A stretch of DNA of 64,000 bases from Variovorax paradoxus NBRC 15149 (GCF_001591365.1 NZ_BCUT01000001.1:1736001-1800000); one strand, 5' to 3'; numbered from the stretch's first letter, positions 44,878-54,302 are shown. Made by a program: numbers and translations. The notes: a model not told the origin generated them from the letters alone.

Positions 44878-46551
44878 ATGGTCCGTCCCACCCAACAACT
44901 CCACCCCGCACGCGAGCCCGCGCCCGTGCGCGCGGCAGCCACCGTGCTGCTGCTGCGCGATTCAGAGGCCGGCATCGAAGTGCTGATGACGCGCCGCTCC
45001 GGCACTGCAAGCTTCGCGCCAGGCGCCTATGTGTTCCCCGGCGGGCAGATCGATGCAGCCGATGAAGCCGCCGCGCGCATCGCCGCACGGCGGTCCACCC
45101 AGAGCGGCCTGCAGCTGACGCAGGCCATTGCGGCGATCCGCGAAGGCTTCGAGGAGCTTGGCGTGCTGCTCGCGCGCCATGCCGACGGCCGGCCCGTGAG
45201 CGCGCAGGACATCGCATCGATGGACCGCAGCACCGCGTCGCCCGTGTCCTTTGCCGAGCAATGCGCCGCGCGCGGGCTGGTGCTTGCCTGCGACCAGGTG
45301 TTCAGCCTCGCGCACTGGATCACCGACCGCGACCTTCCCAAGCGCTTCGACGTGCCCTTTCTGGTGGCGCGCATGCCCGAGGGCCAGGTGCCCACGGCCG
45401 ACGAGAGCGAGCAGTTCGAGCCCTGCTGGGTGCGGCCGGCCGATGCGCTGGCGCGCCACGCGGCAGGCAGCTTCTTCATGATCTTTCCGACCGTGCGCAC
45501 GCTGCAGCGGCTCGCGGCCTATGCCAGCGTGGACGCGGTGCTGCAGGCCTGCGCTCCCCAGGGCGGCGCCGAGCAGCCGCTGTGGACCAGCTGCCCGCGC
45601 GCGGGCCTGCTGCGCGGCCAGGACGCGCGCTACATGGAAAGCGATTCGCCGTACGGCGAGCTCGCGCTGGTGTGTCCCGACGGGCAGCTGCTGCATGCGC
45701 TCGACTGGCAGAGCGAGCGCGCCGTGCCGCTGCTCAGGAACGTGCAGCGCCTGACCGCGCCCAACCCCGGCGCCATGACCGGCCCGGGCACCAACAGCTA
45801 CATCGTGGGCGATGCGGCCACGGGCTACCTCGTGATCGACCCGGGCCCGAACGACGCGGCCCATATCGACCGGCTGTGGCGCGCCACCGAAGGAAACATC
45901 CGCATGATCGTGTGCACCCATTCGCATGCCGACCATTCGCCCGGCGCGGCGCCGCTGCAGGCGCTGTGCAAGCAGAAGCCGCCGATCCTCGGGCTGTCTT
46001 CGGCGCCCACCGCGCGTTCGTCGGCGCGCTTTGCCGCGGAGCGCGAACTGCGCGACGGCGAGCGCCTGGTGCTCAGCGGCAGCACGGCCGAAGGCGAGCC
46101 CGTCAGCCACACGCTGCGCGCCATCCACACGCCGGGCCACGCCGCCAACCACCTGTGCCTGGTGCTCGAGGAAGACGGACTCCTGTTCTCCGGCGACCAC
46201 ATCCTGAATGGCAGCACCACGGTGGTCGATCCGCCCGACGGCGACATGAACGCGTACCTCGATTCGCTCGACAAGCTCGATGCGGCCTGCGAGGCCGGCG
46301 GCATCGATTTCATCCTGCCCGCGCACGGCCATGTCATCGGCAGCGCACGCAGCGCCATCGCGCAGTTGAAGGCGCACCGCCTGAAGCGCGAAGCCAAGAT
46401 CGCCGCGGCCATGCAAAGGCTGCCCCAGGGCACGCCGGACGACTGGCTGCCGCTGGCCTACGACGACGTGCCCGAGCGCATGTGGCCGGTAGCCGCCCGG
46501 TCGCTGGCCGCGCACGTGGCGCGCATCCGGCAACGGGCCTCCGCGCCATGA
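44878..46551 (+). CDS. Nudix hydrolase fused to a metallo-beta-lactamase-fold hydrolase
   Basis: The 557-residue protein has two catalytic domains. Residues about 15-210 form a Nudix domain of the NUDT19-like kind: GG at 55-56, then an insertion, then REGFEELG at 88-95. Residues about 290-530 form a metallo-beta-lactamase fold resembling the LACTB2/glyoxalase II group, with TGPGTNSYIVG, the metal motif HSHADH at 348-353, HTPGHAANHLC, FSGDHIL and PAHGHVIG. Such fusions suggest CoA- or nucleotide-derivative hydrolysis, but the substrate is unknown. The stop overlaps the next gene's start (ATGA). Confidence 0.88.
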   Translation: MVRPTQQLHPAREPAPVRAAATVLLLRDSEAGIEVLMTRRSGTASFAPGAYVFPGGQIDAADEAAARIAARRSTQSGLQLTQAIAAIREGFEELGVLLARHADGRPVSAQDIASMDRSTASPVSFAEQCAARGLVLACDQVFSLAHWITDRDLPKRFDVPFLVARMPEGQVPTADESEQFEPCWVRPADALARHAAGSFFMIFPTVRTLQRLAAYASVDAVLQACAPQGGAEQPLWTSCPRAGLLRGQDARYMESDSPYGELALVCPDGQLLHALDWQSERAVPLLRNVQRLTAPNPGAMTGPGTNSYIVGDAATGYLVIDPGPNDAAHIDRLWRATEGNIRMIVCTHSHADHSPGAAPLQALCKQKPPILGLSSAPTARSSARFAAERELRDGERLVLSGSTAEGEPVSHTLRAIHTPGHAANHLCLVLEEDGLLFSGDHILNGSTTVVDPPDGDMNAYLDSLDKLDAACEAGGIDFILPAHGHVIGSARSAIAQLKAHRLKREAKIAAAMQRLPQGTPDDWLPLAYDDVPERMWPVAARSLAAHVARIRQRASAP

Positions 46552-47261
46552 GCCGCGCTTCCGAAGAAGAAGGCATCCGCCTGGCCAAGCGCGTGGCCGC
46601 GCTCGCAGGCTGCTCGCGGCGCGAGGCCGAGCTGCTGATCGAGAACGGCGCGGTGCGTGTCGACGGCGTGCCGGCGCTGCTGCCGCAGTCGCGCGTGCAC
46701 GCTCACCAGAAAGTCGAGATCGAGCCCGGCGCCAAGCCGGAGCCGGTGGTGCCCGTCACCCTGCTGCTGCACAAGCCGGCCGGCATGGCCACCGACACCG
46801 CGCACCGGCTGCTGGTGGCCGCCAACCATCACGAGCCCGAGCGCGCGGGCATGCGCTTCCTGCCCGCGCACGCCAAGGCGCAGCGCTGCATGACGCCGCT
46901 CGAAACCGGCGCCAGCGGCCTCGTGGTCTACACGCAGGAATGGCGCATCGAGCGCAAGCTGCAGGAGGACGCGGGCGTGCTCGAACACGAGGTGATGGTC
47001 GACGTGGCCGGCAAGCTCAGTCCCGAGCAGCTCGTGCGCTTCGAGCGGTCGCCCGCGCGCGTGAGCATCGGCCGCCAGGCCGACGAGCAGACCGGCCTGC
47101 GCTTTGCGCTCAAGGGCGCGCGGCCCGGGCAGATCGCGCACCTGTGCGACGAAGCCGGCCTGCGCATCCTGGCCATGCGGCGCATCCGTATCGGCCGCGT
47201 GCCGCTGGCGGGGCTGGAGCCCGGCCAGTGGCGCTATCTTTCGCCGCACGAACGCTTTTGA
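46548..47261 (+). CDS. RsuA/RluF-like pseudouridine synthase with an altered catalytic motif
   Basis: The 237-residue protein has an S4 RNA-binding domain at about 14-60 (AKRVAALAGCSRREAELLIE) and a C-terminal pseudouridine synthase domain with LLLHKPAGMATD and the short catalytic motif near residue 119. In active members this reads RLD followed by T and GLL; here it is MTPLETGASGLVVYTQ, with Glu119 at the position of the catalytic Asp. The rest aligns in order and in length with the RluF/RluB group. The start overlaps the Nudix-MBL stop by 4 nt, so the two genes are co-translated. Confidence 0.8.
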   Translation: MSRASEEEGIRLAKRVAALAGCSRREAELLIENGAVRVDGVPALLPQSRVHAHQKVEIEPGAKPEPVVPVTLLLHKPAGMATDTAHRLLVAANHHEPERAGMRFLPAHAKAQRCMTPLETGASGLVVYTQEWRIERKLQEDAGVLEHEVMVDVAGKLSPEQLVRFERSPARVSIGRQADEQTGLRFALKGARPGQIAHLCDEAGLRILAMRRIRIGRVPLAGLEPGQWRYLSPHERF

Positions 47262-47319
47262 CATCGAAGAAGAGGCACGCAAGAGGCCCGAAGAGGAATC
47301 GACGACAGGAGACCCATCC

Positions 47320-47868
47320 ATGAAGTTCGGAACCCGGACCGCCGCACTCGCCTGCACCGCCCCTTTGGCGCTGGCAGGCTGCAGCTATCTCGCGCCATTG
47401 CTGCCCTCGTACGCGCCGCCGCCACCGCCGGCACCGCCGCCGGTCGTGTCGCCCAGCGGGCTCGCGCCGATCACCGAGGAGCAAGTGGAACGCATCCGCG
47501 AAGCCATCGTGACCAGGCCGCCCACGCCGGCCGTGGCCAAGGTGGTGCAAAGCGCGGCGCCCACCATCGAATCCTTCGTGCGGACCGAGGGCTGCATCAC
47601 CGCGCGCAACGGCGCCGTGCTCAGCCCGTTCGCGGCGCCGGGCCGGCTGTTCGACGGCACCGGCTTCCAGGGCGGGCCGATGGCCGATATGCAGTACCAC
47701 GACAAGACCGCCTGCGTGACGGTCAAGCGCATCCAGAACTGGAAGATGGTGTCGCCGAAGCGGCTGCGCTTCGAAGTGGTGTACGTGGGCGACGACGGCG
47801 AGGAGCGCTCGGTCCGGCGGCATGAGCTGACGCGCCAGCCCAGGGGCGGCTGGCTCTTCACGCGCTGA
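47320..47868 (+). CDS. Lipoprotein of unknown function
   Basis: The 182-residue product opens MKFGTRTAALACTAPLAL with a lipobox at LAGC (cysteine near 21), then a Pro-rich tether (APPPPPAPPPVV), and a folded C-terminal part with NWKMVSPKRLRFEVVYVGDD and HELTRQPRGGWLFTR. This beta-rich ending looks like a small domain I cannot name. ACAGGAGA about 7 nt upstream supports the ATG. It is 58 nt after the pseudouridine synthase gene on the same strand and its end is 10 nt from the convergent MFS gene. Confidence 0.75.
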   Translation: MKFGTRTAALACTAPLALAGCSYLAPLLPSYAPPPPPAPPPVVSPSGLAPITEEQVERIREAIVTRPPTPAVAKVVQSAAPTIESFVRTEGCITARNGAVLSPFAAPGRLFDGTGFQGGPMADMQYHDKTACVTVKRIQNWKMVSPKRLRFEVVYVGDDGEERSVRRHELTRQPRGGWLFTR

Positions 47869-47878
47869 CGCGCGCAGG

Positions 47879-49093
47879 CTACGCAGCCGCCTCCGCCCTC
47901 TTCTGCGCGCGCAGCGCCACCGCGAATGAGGCCTGCGCCACGATGCTGGCACCGGCCAGCACCAGCGCCGCCGCCATCGCGGGGTTGCGGTGCCCCAGTC
48001 CCGCCAGCGCGGTGCATGCGGCGCCCACCGCCATCTGCGTGGCGCCATAGAGCCCTGAAGCCGAGCCGATCACGAGCGGATTGACGCCGATGGCGCGCGT
48101 GAGCGCGGCCGGCGAAGCCATGCCCGCGCCCACGGTGTAGAGGAACATCGCCGCCACGATGAGCGGCACCGACAGCCGCTGCGCGAGCGCTGCGCCCAGC
48201 AGAACGAAGGCCGCGGCGCAGCTCAGCAGGTTGGCGCGCGTCATGAACCGGTCGAGGTTCGCGTGCACGATCAGGCGGCTGGTGAGAAAGCTGCCAAGCC
48301 ACACGCCCGACACCAATATCGCAAGGTAGATGCCGGCCTCGTGCGCAGGGCGATGCAGCTGGTCGACGAAGATGAAAGGTGCCGACGCGATGAAGGCATA
48401 CATCGACGTGGTGGCGCAGCCGCCGCCGATCGAAAAGCCAAGGAACGCGGGCGACGCGAGCAGCAAGCGGTAGTTGCGTGCCAACACCCGGCCTTCGACG
48501 CGCATGCCCGGCATGCCGGTCTCGGGCAGCAGCCTCCATGCGAACACGAGACCCGTGAGGCCGAGCGCGAACAGTGCATGGAAGATCGAGCGCCAGCCGA
48601 AGGCGCTGGCCAGCGCGCCGCCGAGCAGCGGTGCAATGCTCGGGCCGACGGTGACCATGAGGTTCATGAGTGCGAGGCGCTTCGTGGCTTCCTGCGGCTC
48701 GGCGGTGTCGCGCACCATGCTGCGCCCCAGCACCAGCCCCGCGCAGCCGCCCATGGCCTGGAACAGCCGCGCGGCGATGAGCGCATGGACATCGGGTGCG
48801 AGCGCCGCAGCAAGCCCCGCGGCCGAATAGAGCGCAAGCCCGCACAGCAGCACCGGGCGGCGGCCGTAGCGGTCGGCCAGCGGGCCGTAGGCGAGCTGCC
48901 CCACGGCCAGGCCGAGGATGTAGAGGCTCACGGTCATCTGCATCGCGCCCATGCCGGCGCCCAGGCCCTGCGCAGCAACGGGCAGCGCGGGCACGAAGAT
49001 GTGCATGGCGAGCGTGCCGCTGAAGGTGACGAGCGCCAGCAGCCACAGCGGCGCATGCCGGCGCGGCGTGGAGGAAAGTGCGGCAGCGGCCAT
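47879..49093 (-). CDS. Bcr/CflA-family multidrug MFS transporter
   Basis: The 404-residue protein has twelve membrane segments. The motif A loop YGPLADRYGRRPVLL between segments 2 and 3 is typical of the drug:H+ antiporter branch, and the start (FVPALPVAAQGLG) resembles Bcr/CflA. It is the last gene of the marR-FUSC-DUF1656-hlyD-nodT-MFS run, 2 nt after nodT. Its presence in a system that already has an aryl-acid-type efflux complex is somewhat unusual; it may use the same regulator. Confidence 0.88.
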   Translation of the reverse strand: MAAAALSSTPRRHAPLWLLALVTFSGTLAMHIFVPALPVAAQGLGAGMGAMQMTVSLYILGLAVGQLAYGPLADRYGRRPVLLCGLALYSAAGLAAALAPDVHALIAARLFQAMGGCAGLVLGRSMVRDTAEPQEATKRLALMNLMVTVGPSIAPLLGGALASAFGWRSIFHALFALGLTGLVFAWRLLPETGMPGMRVEGRVLARNYRLLLASPAFLGFSIGGGCATTSMYAFIASAPFIFVDQLHRPAHEAGIYLAILVSGVWLGSFLTSRLIVHANLDRFMTRANLLSCAAAFVLLGAALAQRLSVPLIVAAMFLYTVGAGMASPAALTRAIGVNPLVIGSASGLYGATQMAVGAACTALAGLGHRNPAMAAALVLAGASIVAQASFAVALRAQKRAEAAA

Positions 49094-49095
49094 GG

Positions 49096-50586
49096 TCAGC
49101 GAGCCTTGACGGAGGTGGACGCGGGCGCGGCTTCGTTGGCCGCAAGGCCGGTGCCATCGTCCGGCTCCCAGCCGCCGCCGAGCGCCATGAACAGCACCAC
49201 CTGGTCGTCGGCCAGTTGCGCCTCGCTGGCCGCGAGCGCCGCGTCGCTCGCGGCCAGCGAGCGTTCGGCATCGAGCGCGTCGAGGTACGCGGTGCGGCCG
49301 CCCTGGTAGAGCTGGCGCGCCTGCGCGGCCACCTTGGCGCTTTCGTCGCGCGAAGCCTGCAGCGCGGCGCGGCGGTCGAGCTCGCGCGCATAGGTGCCGA
49401 GCGCGGTCTCGGTTTCGCGCAATGCGGTCAGCACGGTGCCGTCGAACTTCGCGAGCGCGGCGCGCGTGCCGGCCTCGGCCTGGGCGATGCGGGCCTGCGC
49501 GATGCCGGTGTTGGGGAGGGTCCAGGAGATCAGCGGGCCCATGCTCCAGCCAATGGTGTCCTTGCGGCCGAAATCGCTGGCCGGCCCGGCCGACGAGGCC
49601 GAGAGCCCCAGCGTCACCTTCGGATAGAGATCGGCCGTGGCCACGCCGATGCGTGCGGTGGAGGCCGCCAGGCTGCGCTCGGCCTGGCGGATGTCCGGGC
49701 GGCGCCGCAGCAGAGCCGCGCCATCGCCCACCGGCAGCGTGCCGGCCACGCGTGGGGGCACGGTGCAGCCGGCCACCTCGCGCGGGAAGTCCTGCGGCAG
49801 GGCGCCGGTCAGCGTGGTCAGGCGGTAGAGCGCGCCCTGGCGCTCGGCCTGCAGCGGCGGCAGCGCGGCATTCAGCTGCTCCAGCTGCGCACGCGCGCGG
49901 TTGGCGTCGATGGCACCGGCGCGGCCCGCGCGCTGCAGGCGCTCGGTGACGTTCAGCGCGTCCTGCTGCAGCGCGACGGATTTCTGCGCGATCTGCAGGC
50001 GCAGCCCGGTCGAGCAGGCCTGCGCGTAGGCGCGCGCGGTGCCCGCGGCCACGTTCACGCGCACGAGGTCGAGCGCGGCCGCGGCGGCCTCGGTGTTGGC
50101 GCCCGCGGCTTCGATGCTGCGGCGTATCTGGCCGAACAGGTCGACCTGGTAGGACAGGGAGGCAGCCGCGCTGTAGTTGAAGCGGCTCGGCGGCTCATAG
50201 CCCTTCTGCAGCATCGACAGGCCCGACGCATGGCCGAACGAAGGGCCGCCGCTCACGCCGAGCGTGGGGCGCTGGCCGCCGGCAACCTCGGCCTCGATGG
50301 CGCGCTCGCGCTCCAGGTTTGCGACGGCCTGCCGCAGGTCGGTGTTGTGCGCGAGGGCCTGCGTGACGAGCCGGTCCAGCAGCGGGTCGTGGTACAGCCG
50401 CCACCAGTGCGCGGGCAGCGGGGCGGCGTTGGCGGGCACCTCGGCGAACGGGCGTGCGGCGCCGGGCTGGCTGGCCAGCGCCTCGGGCGGCTGGCGGTAG
50501 TCGGGGCCGACGGCCGCGCAAGTCGCGAGCCCCGCCGCAACCGCGAGCGAAGCCATGCGAAGTGCAAGACGGGGCATGGCGTTCAT
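49096..50586 (-). CDS. NodT-family outer membrane efflux lipoprotein
   Basis: This is a TolC-like trimeric outer membrane channel of the NodT family. The 496-residue protein starts with a signal peptide and a lipobox at LATC, followed by AAVGPDYRQPP, the typical NodT opening. Two alternating coiled-coil repeats follow, seen as heptad-rich Ala/Glu/Arg segments (for example AARQLYQGGRTAYLDALDAE) with conserved PLISWTLPN. It overlaps hlyD by 4 nt, which links channel and adaptor production. Confidence 0.92.
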   Translation of the reverse strand: MNAMPRLALRMASLAVAAGLATCAAVGPDYRQPPEALASQPGAARPFAEVPANAAPLPAHWWRLYHDPLLDRLVTQALAHNTDLRQAVANLERERAIEAEVAGGQRPTLGVSGGPSFGHASGLSMLQKGYEPPSRFNYSAAASLSYQVDLFGQIRRSIEAAGANTEAAAAALDLVRVNVAAGTARAYAQACSTGLRLQIAQKSVALQQDALNVTERLQRAGRAGAIDANRARAQLEQLNAALPPLQAERQGALYRLTTLTGALPQDFPREVAGCTVPPRVAGTLPVGDGAALLRRRPDIRQAERSLAASTARIGVATADLYPKVTLGLSASSAGPASDFGRKDTIGWSMGPLISWTLPNTGIAQARIAQAEAGTRAALAKFDGTVLTALRETETALGTYARELDRRAALQASRDESAKVAAQARQLYQGGRTAYLDALDAERSLAASDAALAASEAQLADDQVVLFMALGGGWEPDDGTGLAANEAAPASTSVKAR

Positions 50587-51518
50587 CCCTTCTTCGGCTC
50601 GGCGGCCGGTGCACCGGCGTTGCGCGCCGGCGGATGCTCGAGCACCTGCACGGTCACGGTCTGGCCGGCCACGAGCCGTGCGCCCTGCGGCAGCGGATCG
50701 AGCCTGATGCGCACCGGAATGCGCTGCGCGAGCCGCACCCAGTTGAAGGTCGGGTTCACGCTGGGCAGCAGGTTGGCGCTGGTCGAGCGGTCATGGTCGG
50801 CAATGCCGGCAGCCACGCTGTCGACCGCGCCTTCGAGCACCGCGCCGCCGCCCATTGGCGTCACGCGCACGCGGTCGCCCAGGTGGATGCGCGGCAGCTT
50901 GGTTTCCTCGAAGTAGCCCTCGACGAAGAACGAATGCGCATCGACCAGCGCCAGCACCGGCCGCCCGGCCGATGCATAGCTGCCGGTGCGCAGGTCGAGG
51001 TTGGTCACCAGGCCGTTGACCGGCGCGCGCACCTCGGCGCGCTGCAGGTTGAGGCGCGCCGCGTCGAGCACCACCTCGGCCTGCGCGACGGCGGCGCGCG
51101 CCTGCTCCGCGCGGGCGCGGGTCTGTTCACGGGCCTCCTGCGACACCAGCGCGTCCAGCCCCGTGTTGCGCGCGTTCTCGCGCTGCGCCTGCGCGCTGGC
51201 GGCACGCTGCGCCGCCAGCGCGGCCTGGGCCTGGCGCACGGCAAGGTCGTAGCGCGCGCGGTCCACCTCGAACAGCAGTGCCCCGGCCTGCACGGCCTGG
51301 TTGTCCCGCACAGGCACCGCGGTGACCAGGCCGGAAACGTCCGGCGCGATCTGGACCACGTTGGCGCGCACGCGGCCGTCGCGCGTCCAGGGGGCGAGCT
51401 CGTAGTGGTCCCAGAGCTGCAAGCCGGCCCATGCGGCGGCCGCCACCACGGCCGCGGTGAGAAGAATGCGCCCGAGGCGCATCGGCCAGGAGCTGTCGGT
51501 GGAAAGAGGGGCTTTCAT
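50583..51518 (-). CDS. HlyD/EmrA-type membrane fusion protein
   Basis: This is the periplasmic adaptor of an efflux system. The 311-residue protein has one N-terminal membrane anchor at about 18-37 (ILLTAAVVAAAAWAGLQLW), then the lipoyl/barrel-sandwich region with VVQIAPDVSGLVTAVPV, a short coiled-coil hairpin with many Ala/Arg/Gln, and ARLNLQRAEVRAPVNGLVTN. It ends in a Pro/Ala tail. Family: HlyD/AaeA-like, which pairs with FUSC and DUF1656 proteins. It is 10 nt after the DUF1656 gene. Confidence 0.92.
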   Translation of the reverse strand: MKAPLSTDSSWPMRLGRILLTAAVVAAAAWAGLQLWDHYELAPWTRDGRVRANVVQIAPDVSGLVTAVPVRDNQAVQAGALLFEVDRARYDLAVRQAQAALAAQRAASAQAQRENARNTGLDALVSQEAREQTRARAEQARAAVAQAEVVLDAARLNLQRAEVRAPVNGLVTNLDLRTGSYASAGRPVLALVDAHSFFVEGYFEETKLPRIHLGDRVRVTPMGGGAVLEGAVDSVAAGIADHDRSTSANLLPSVNPTFNWVRLAQRIPVRIRLDPLPQGARLVAGQTVTVQVLEHPPARNAGAPAAEPKKG

Positions 51519-51528
51519 CTGGATCTCG

Positions 51529-51735
51529 TCATTGAAGGAAGGACGCCGCACGGCTGAGGCCGTAGAGCAGCAGCAGATAAAGCGCCATGTCGAACAGCGC
51601 GGGGTGCCACACCCAGCGGTAGAGGCCGGCCAGGGCCAGCAGATGGCGCACGCCCCAGAGGGCGGCCAGCGCAATGCCGGCCAGCACCAGCAGCCATGGC
51701 AGGTAGAGGCCGTAGAAACTTGCTTCGCCAATCAT
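51529..51735 (-). CDS. DUF1656 small membrane protein
   Basis: DUF1656 proteins accompany AaeB/FUSC-type efflux proteins; their function is not established but they are part of the same complex by context. This 68-residue protein has two membrane segments, LPWLLVLAGIALAALW near 13-28 and ALFDMALYLLLLYGL near 46-60, separated by a short loop with RWVWHP, the family pattern. It overlaps the FUSC stop as ATGA. Confidence 0.85.
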   Translation of the reverse strand: MIGEASFYGLYLPWLLVLAGIALAALWGVRHLLALAGLYRWVWHPALFDMALYLLLLYGLSRAASFLQ

Positions 51736-53810
51736 CTGGAGGCTCCTTGTCCGGCCGCGGCGAGGCGCGGCGGTGCATCGGGAAAGAGATTGCGGCGCAG
51801 GCCCACCAACGCGGTCACTGCGCTGCGCGATGCGGATGACGGCGCATGCTGCGCGCCAAGCACGGCCGACAGCGCCTCGTCGATCTGCGGCAGCAGGCTG
51901 GCGGGGCGCGCTTGCATGCGGCCCCTGCCGCGCTGGCGGAAGAACTGCGAGATGCCGCCCAGGAGCGCCGCGGCCGAGGCCGGCGGCAGCTGCGTGCGCA
52001 CCCGCTGCAGCACGTCGATGTCGGCGCCGGTGCGCAGGTCGCGCAGCGCGTCGTTGGCGGCCACGCCCTCGATGCTGCCGCCGGCCTGCGCGATGCGCGG
52101 TGCGAGCAGGCCGATGCGGTCGAGCATGCGCACGGCGTAGGCGTCGCCCTGCGCGCCCTGGCGCTGCGAGGCGCCGGCCATCTCGCCGAGCTCGCGCCAG
52201 GTGGCGCGCTGGATGCGCCGCGCGCTCCAGTCAGCGCCCACGGAGCGCACCAGCCGCGTGACGCGCGCGGCAACCACCACGCCGATGACCTGGCCGAGCA
52301 TGCTGTTGATGAAGCTCACCAGGTCGGCATTGGCGGTGTCGTGCATGGCCAGCGTGCCGGCCACGCCGAACAGCAGCGCCATGGCCGCCATGAAATGCGC
52401 CGGCCGCGCCATATAGACGCCCAGCAGCAGGAAGGCCGGCGCACACACCACCACCAGCATGCCGAAGTCCTGCACCAGCGGCATCAGCACCAGCACATAG
52501 AGCGCGGAGACAGGAATCGACCACAGCGTGTACTTCAGGAAGCCGTGGATCGCGGGCACCGGGTCGTCCATGGTCGCGAAGAAGCAGCAGAAGACCGCGG
52601 CCATCATGGTGGCGGCCGAGCCCATGGGCCAGCCCGTCACGATCCAGAAGGCGCCGCACAGGCAGATGGCGAGCACCGCGGCCAGCGCCGACAGCAGCGC
52701 CATGCCGTAGTCGCGGTGCAGCACGCGGCTGCCGAGCGCGGCCGTGCGGCGCGGCGCAAGCGCGCCCTGGAGGCCCTCGTCGATGTCCATGCGCAGCCGC
52801 GCGCAGGCACGCCATCCCTCGACCAGTTCCTCGAGCCGGCCCGCGAGCCCGATGCGCAGGGCGCGGCTCCAGGGACTGTGCTGCGGCGTCGCGCCCAGCG
52901 CCTGGATCGAGCGGCGCAGCAGCTGCAGCGACTGCGCGCGCGCTGCATCGTCTTCCTGCAGCCATTGCGCGGCCTGCGCGAGCACCGCGGCGACGTCCGG
53001 CGCCAGCGCGCCGTCGGCCTGTTCCAGCGCCAGCAGCCGGTCCTCCACGGCCGACAGCGCGGGCGTGAGCGCGGCCACGCGGTCCTGCATGGCGCGGATC
53101 GCGCCGGCGGTCCAGCGCAGGTGCGTGGTGTCGAACGGCACGTGGGTGGACAGCAGCCGCAGCTGGGTGATGTCGCCGGCCAGGCGGCGGCGGTCGGCCG
53201 CGAGCGTTTGCGGATCGGCATCGGCGCGGCGTCCGGCGGGCTGCAGCAGGTCGCCGAGCCACTGGCGCGCGTCCTGCAGCGTGCGGTCGAGCAGGCCCAG
53301 CACGGTCGGCGCCAGGCCCGTGGGCCACGCAATGCTGTGGACCAGCGTGGCGCACAGGATGCCCAGGCCGATTTCCTCCACCCGCGCCACCGCGGTGTCG
53401 AACAGCGCGAGCGGCGTCTGCACCGAAGGAAAGCCGATCAGCGCGGCGGTGTAGCCCGCCAGCATGAAGACGTAGGAACGCGGCGTGCGGTCGAACAGCG
53501 AAATGCACAGGCACAGGCCCACCCACAGCGCGAGCACCAGCGTGAGCAGCTCCGGCGCGTTCGACAAGGCAGGCACCAGCAGCACCGTGGCCACGCAGCC
53601 GATCAAGGTGCCGCAGAAGCGGTAGAGCGCCTTGGAGCGCACCGCGCCGGCCAGCGGATGGGCCACCACGTAGGTGGTCATCAAGGCCCAGAACGGACGC
53701 GGCAGGCCGGCGCGGCTGGCCAGGTACATGGCCAGCATCGCGGCGGCAAAGCTCTTGGCAGAAAAGAGAAGCTCCGCGCGGCTGAAGCGCGGCAGCTGGA
53801 AGGCGGCCAT
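51732..53810 (-). CDS. FUSC family (AaeB-like) inner membrane transporter
   Basis: FUSC/AaeB proteins are inner membrane transporters for aromatic carboxylic acids and other toxic compounds. The 692-residue protein has an N-terminal membrane bundle of about five to six segments (starting FSAKSFAAAMLAMYLASRAG and RPFWALMTTYVVAHP), a cytoplasmic helical region at about 170-350, a second membrane bundle at about 370-500, and a C-terminal cytoplasmic region. This two-half layout is typical. It immediately follows marR without a gap and overlaps DUF1656 by 4 nt. Confidence 0.9.
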   Translation of the reverse strand: MAAFQLPRFSRAELLFSAKSFAAAMLAMYLASRAGLPRPFWALMTTYVVAHPLAGAVRSKALYRFCGTLIGCVATVLLVPALSNAPELLTLVLALWVGLCLCISLFDRTPRSYVFMLAGYTAALIGFPSVQTPLALFDTAVARVEEIGLGILCATLVHSIAWPTGLAPTVLGLLDRTLQDARQWLGDLLQPAGRRADADPQTLAADRRRLAGDITQLRLLSTHVPFDTTHLRWTAGAIRAMQDRVAALTPALSAVEDRLLALEQADGALAPDVAAVLAQAAQWLQEDDAARAQSLQLLRRSIQALGATPQHSPWSRALRIGLAGRLEELVEGWRACARLRMDIDEGLQGALAPRRTAALGSRVLHRDYGMALLSALAAVLAICLCGAFWIVTGWPMGSAATMMAAVFCCFFATMDDPVPAIHGFLKYTLWSIPVSALYVLVLMPLVQDFGMLVVVCAPAFLLLGVYMARPAHFMAAMALLFGVAGTLAMHDTANADLVSFINSMLGQVIGVVVAARVTRLVRSVGADWSARRIQRATWRELGEMAGASQRQGAQGDAYAVRMLDRIGLLAPRIAQAGGSIEGVAANDALRDLRTGADIDVLQRVRTQLPPASAAALLGGISQFFRQRGRGRMQARPASLLPQIDEALSAVLGAQHAPSSASRSAVTALVGLRRNLFPDAPPRLAAAGQGASR

Positions 53811-54290
53811 CTACCTGCGCCCTTCCTGCGGCGCCGGCGCGGCGCGGCCGAGCCGCTCTCCGAGCACCGCGAACACGCGCAGGCAGGCGGCAATGTCCTC
53901 GTCGGCCACGCCTTCGAACAGCGTGGCGCGCAGGCCGCGCAGCGCGGCCTCGATGGGCTGGCAGGCGGCCTCGCCGGCCGGCGTGAGATGCAGCGTCTTG
54001 GCGCGGCGGTCGGCCGGGTCTTCGCGGCGCTCCACGAAGCCGGCCTCCACCAGCTGGTCGATCGAGCGCACCAGCGAAGGCCCCTCGATGCCCAGCGCCT
54101 CGGCAAGCACGCCCTGGCGCACGCCGCCGTGCAGGCGGCCGATCATCACGATCGGCCACGCCAGCGACTGCGAAAGCCCGACATGCGCCACCGCCTTGTC
54201 GGCCGCGGCCCGGTAGCCGCGCTGCAGCGGCGACAGCGCCATGCCGAGCGACATCAGCGCGGCTTCTCGGGTCTTCGAGACGTGGGCCAT
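53811..54290 (-). CDS. MarR family transcriptional regulator
   Basis: The 159-residue protein has the MarR winged helix with QGVLAEALGIEGPSLVRSID (recognition helix) and DRRAKTLHLTPAGEAACQPI at the wing. As the first gene of the efflux operon it is the likely local regulator, sensing a toxic compound and releasing the promoter. A palindrome lies 13 nt upstream of the ATG. Confidence 0.92.
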   Translation of the reverse strand: MAHVSKTREAALMSLGMALSPLQRGYRAAADKAVAHVGLSQSLAWPIVMIGRLHGGVRQGVLAEALGIEGPSLVRSIDQLVEAGFVERREDPADRRAKTLHLTPAGEAACQPIEAALRGLRATLFEGVADEDIAACLRVFAVLGERLGRAAPAPQEGRR

Positions 54291-54302
54291 GGTTCTCTCA
54301 AA

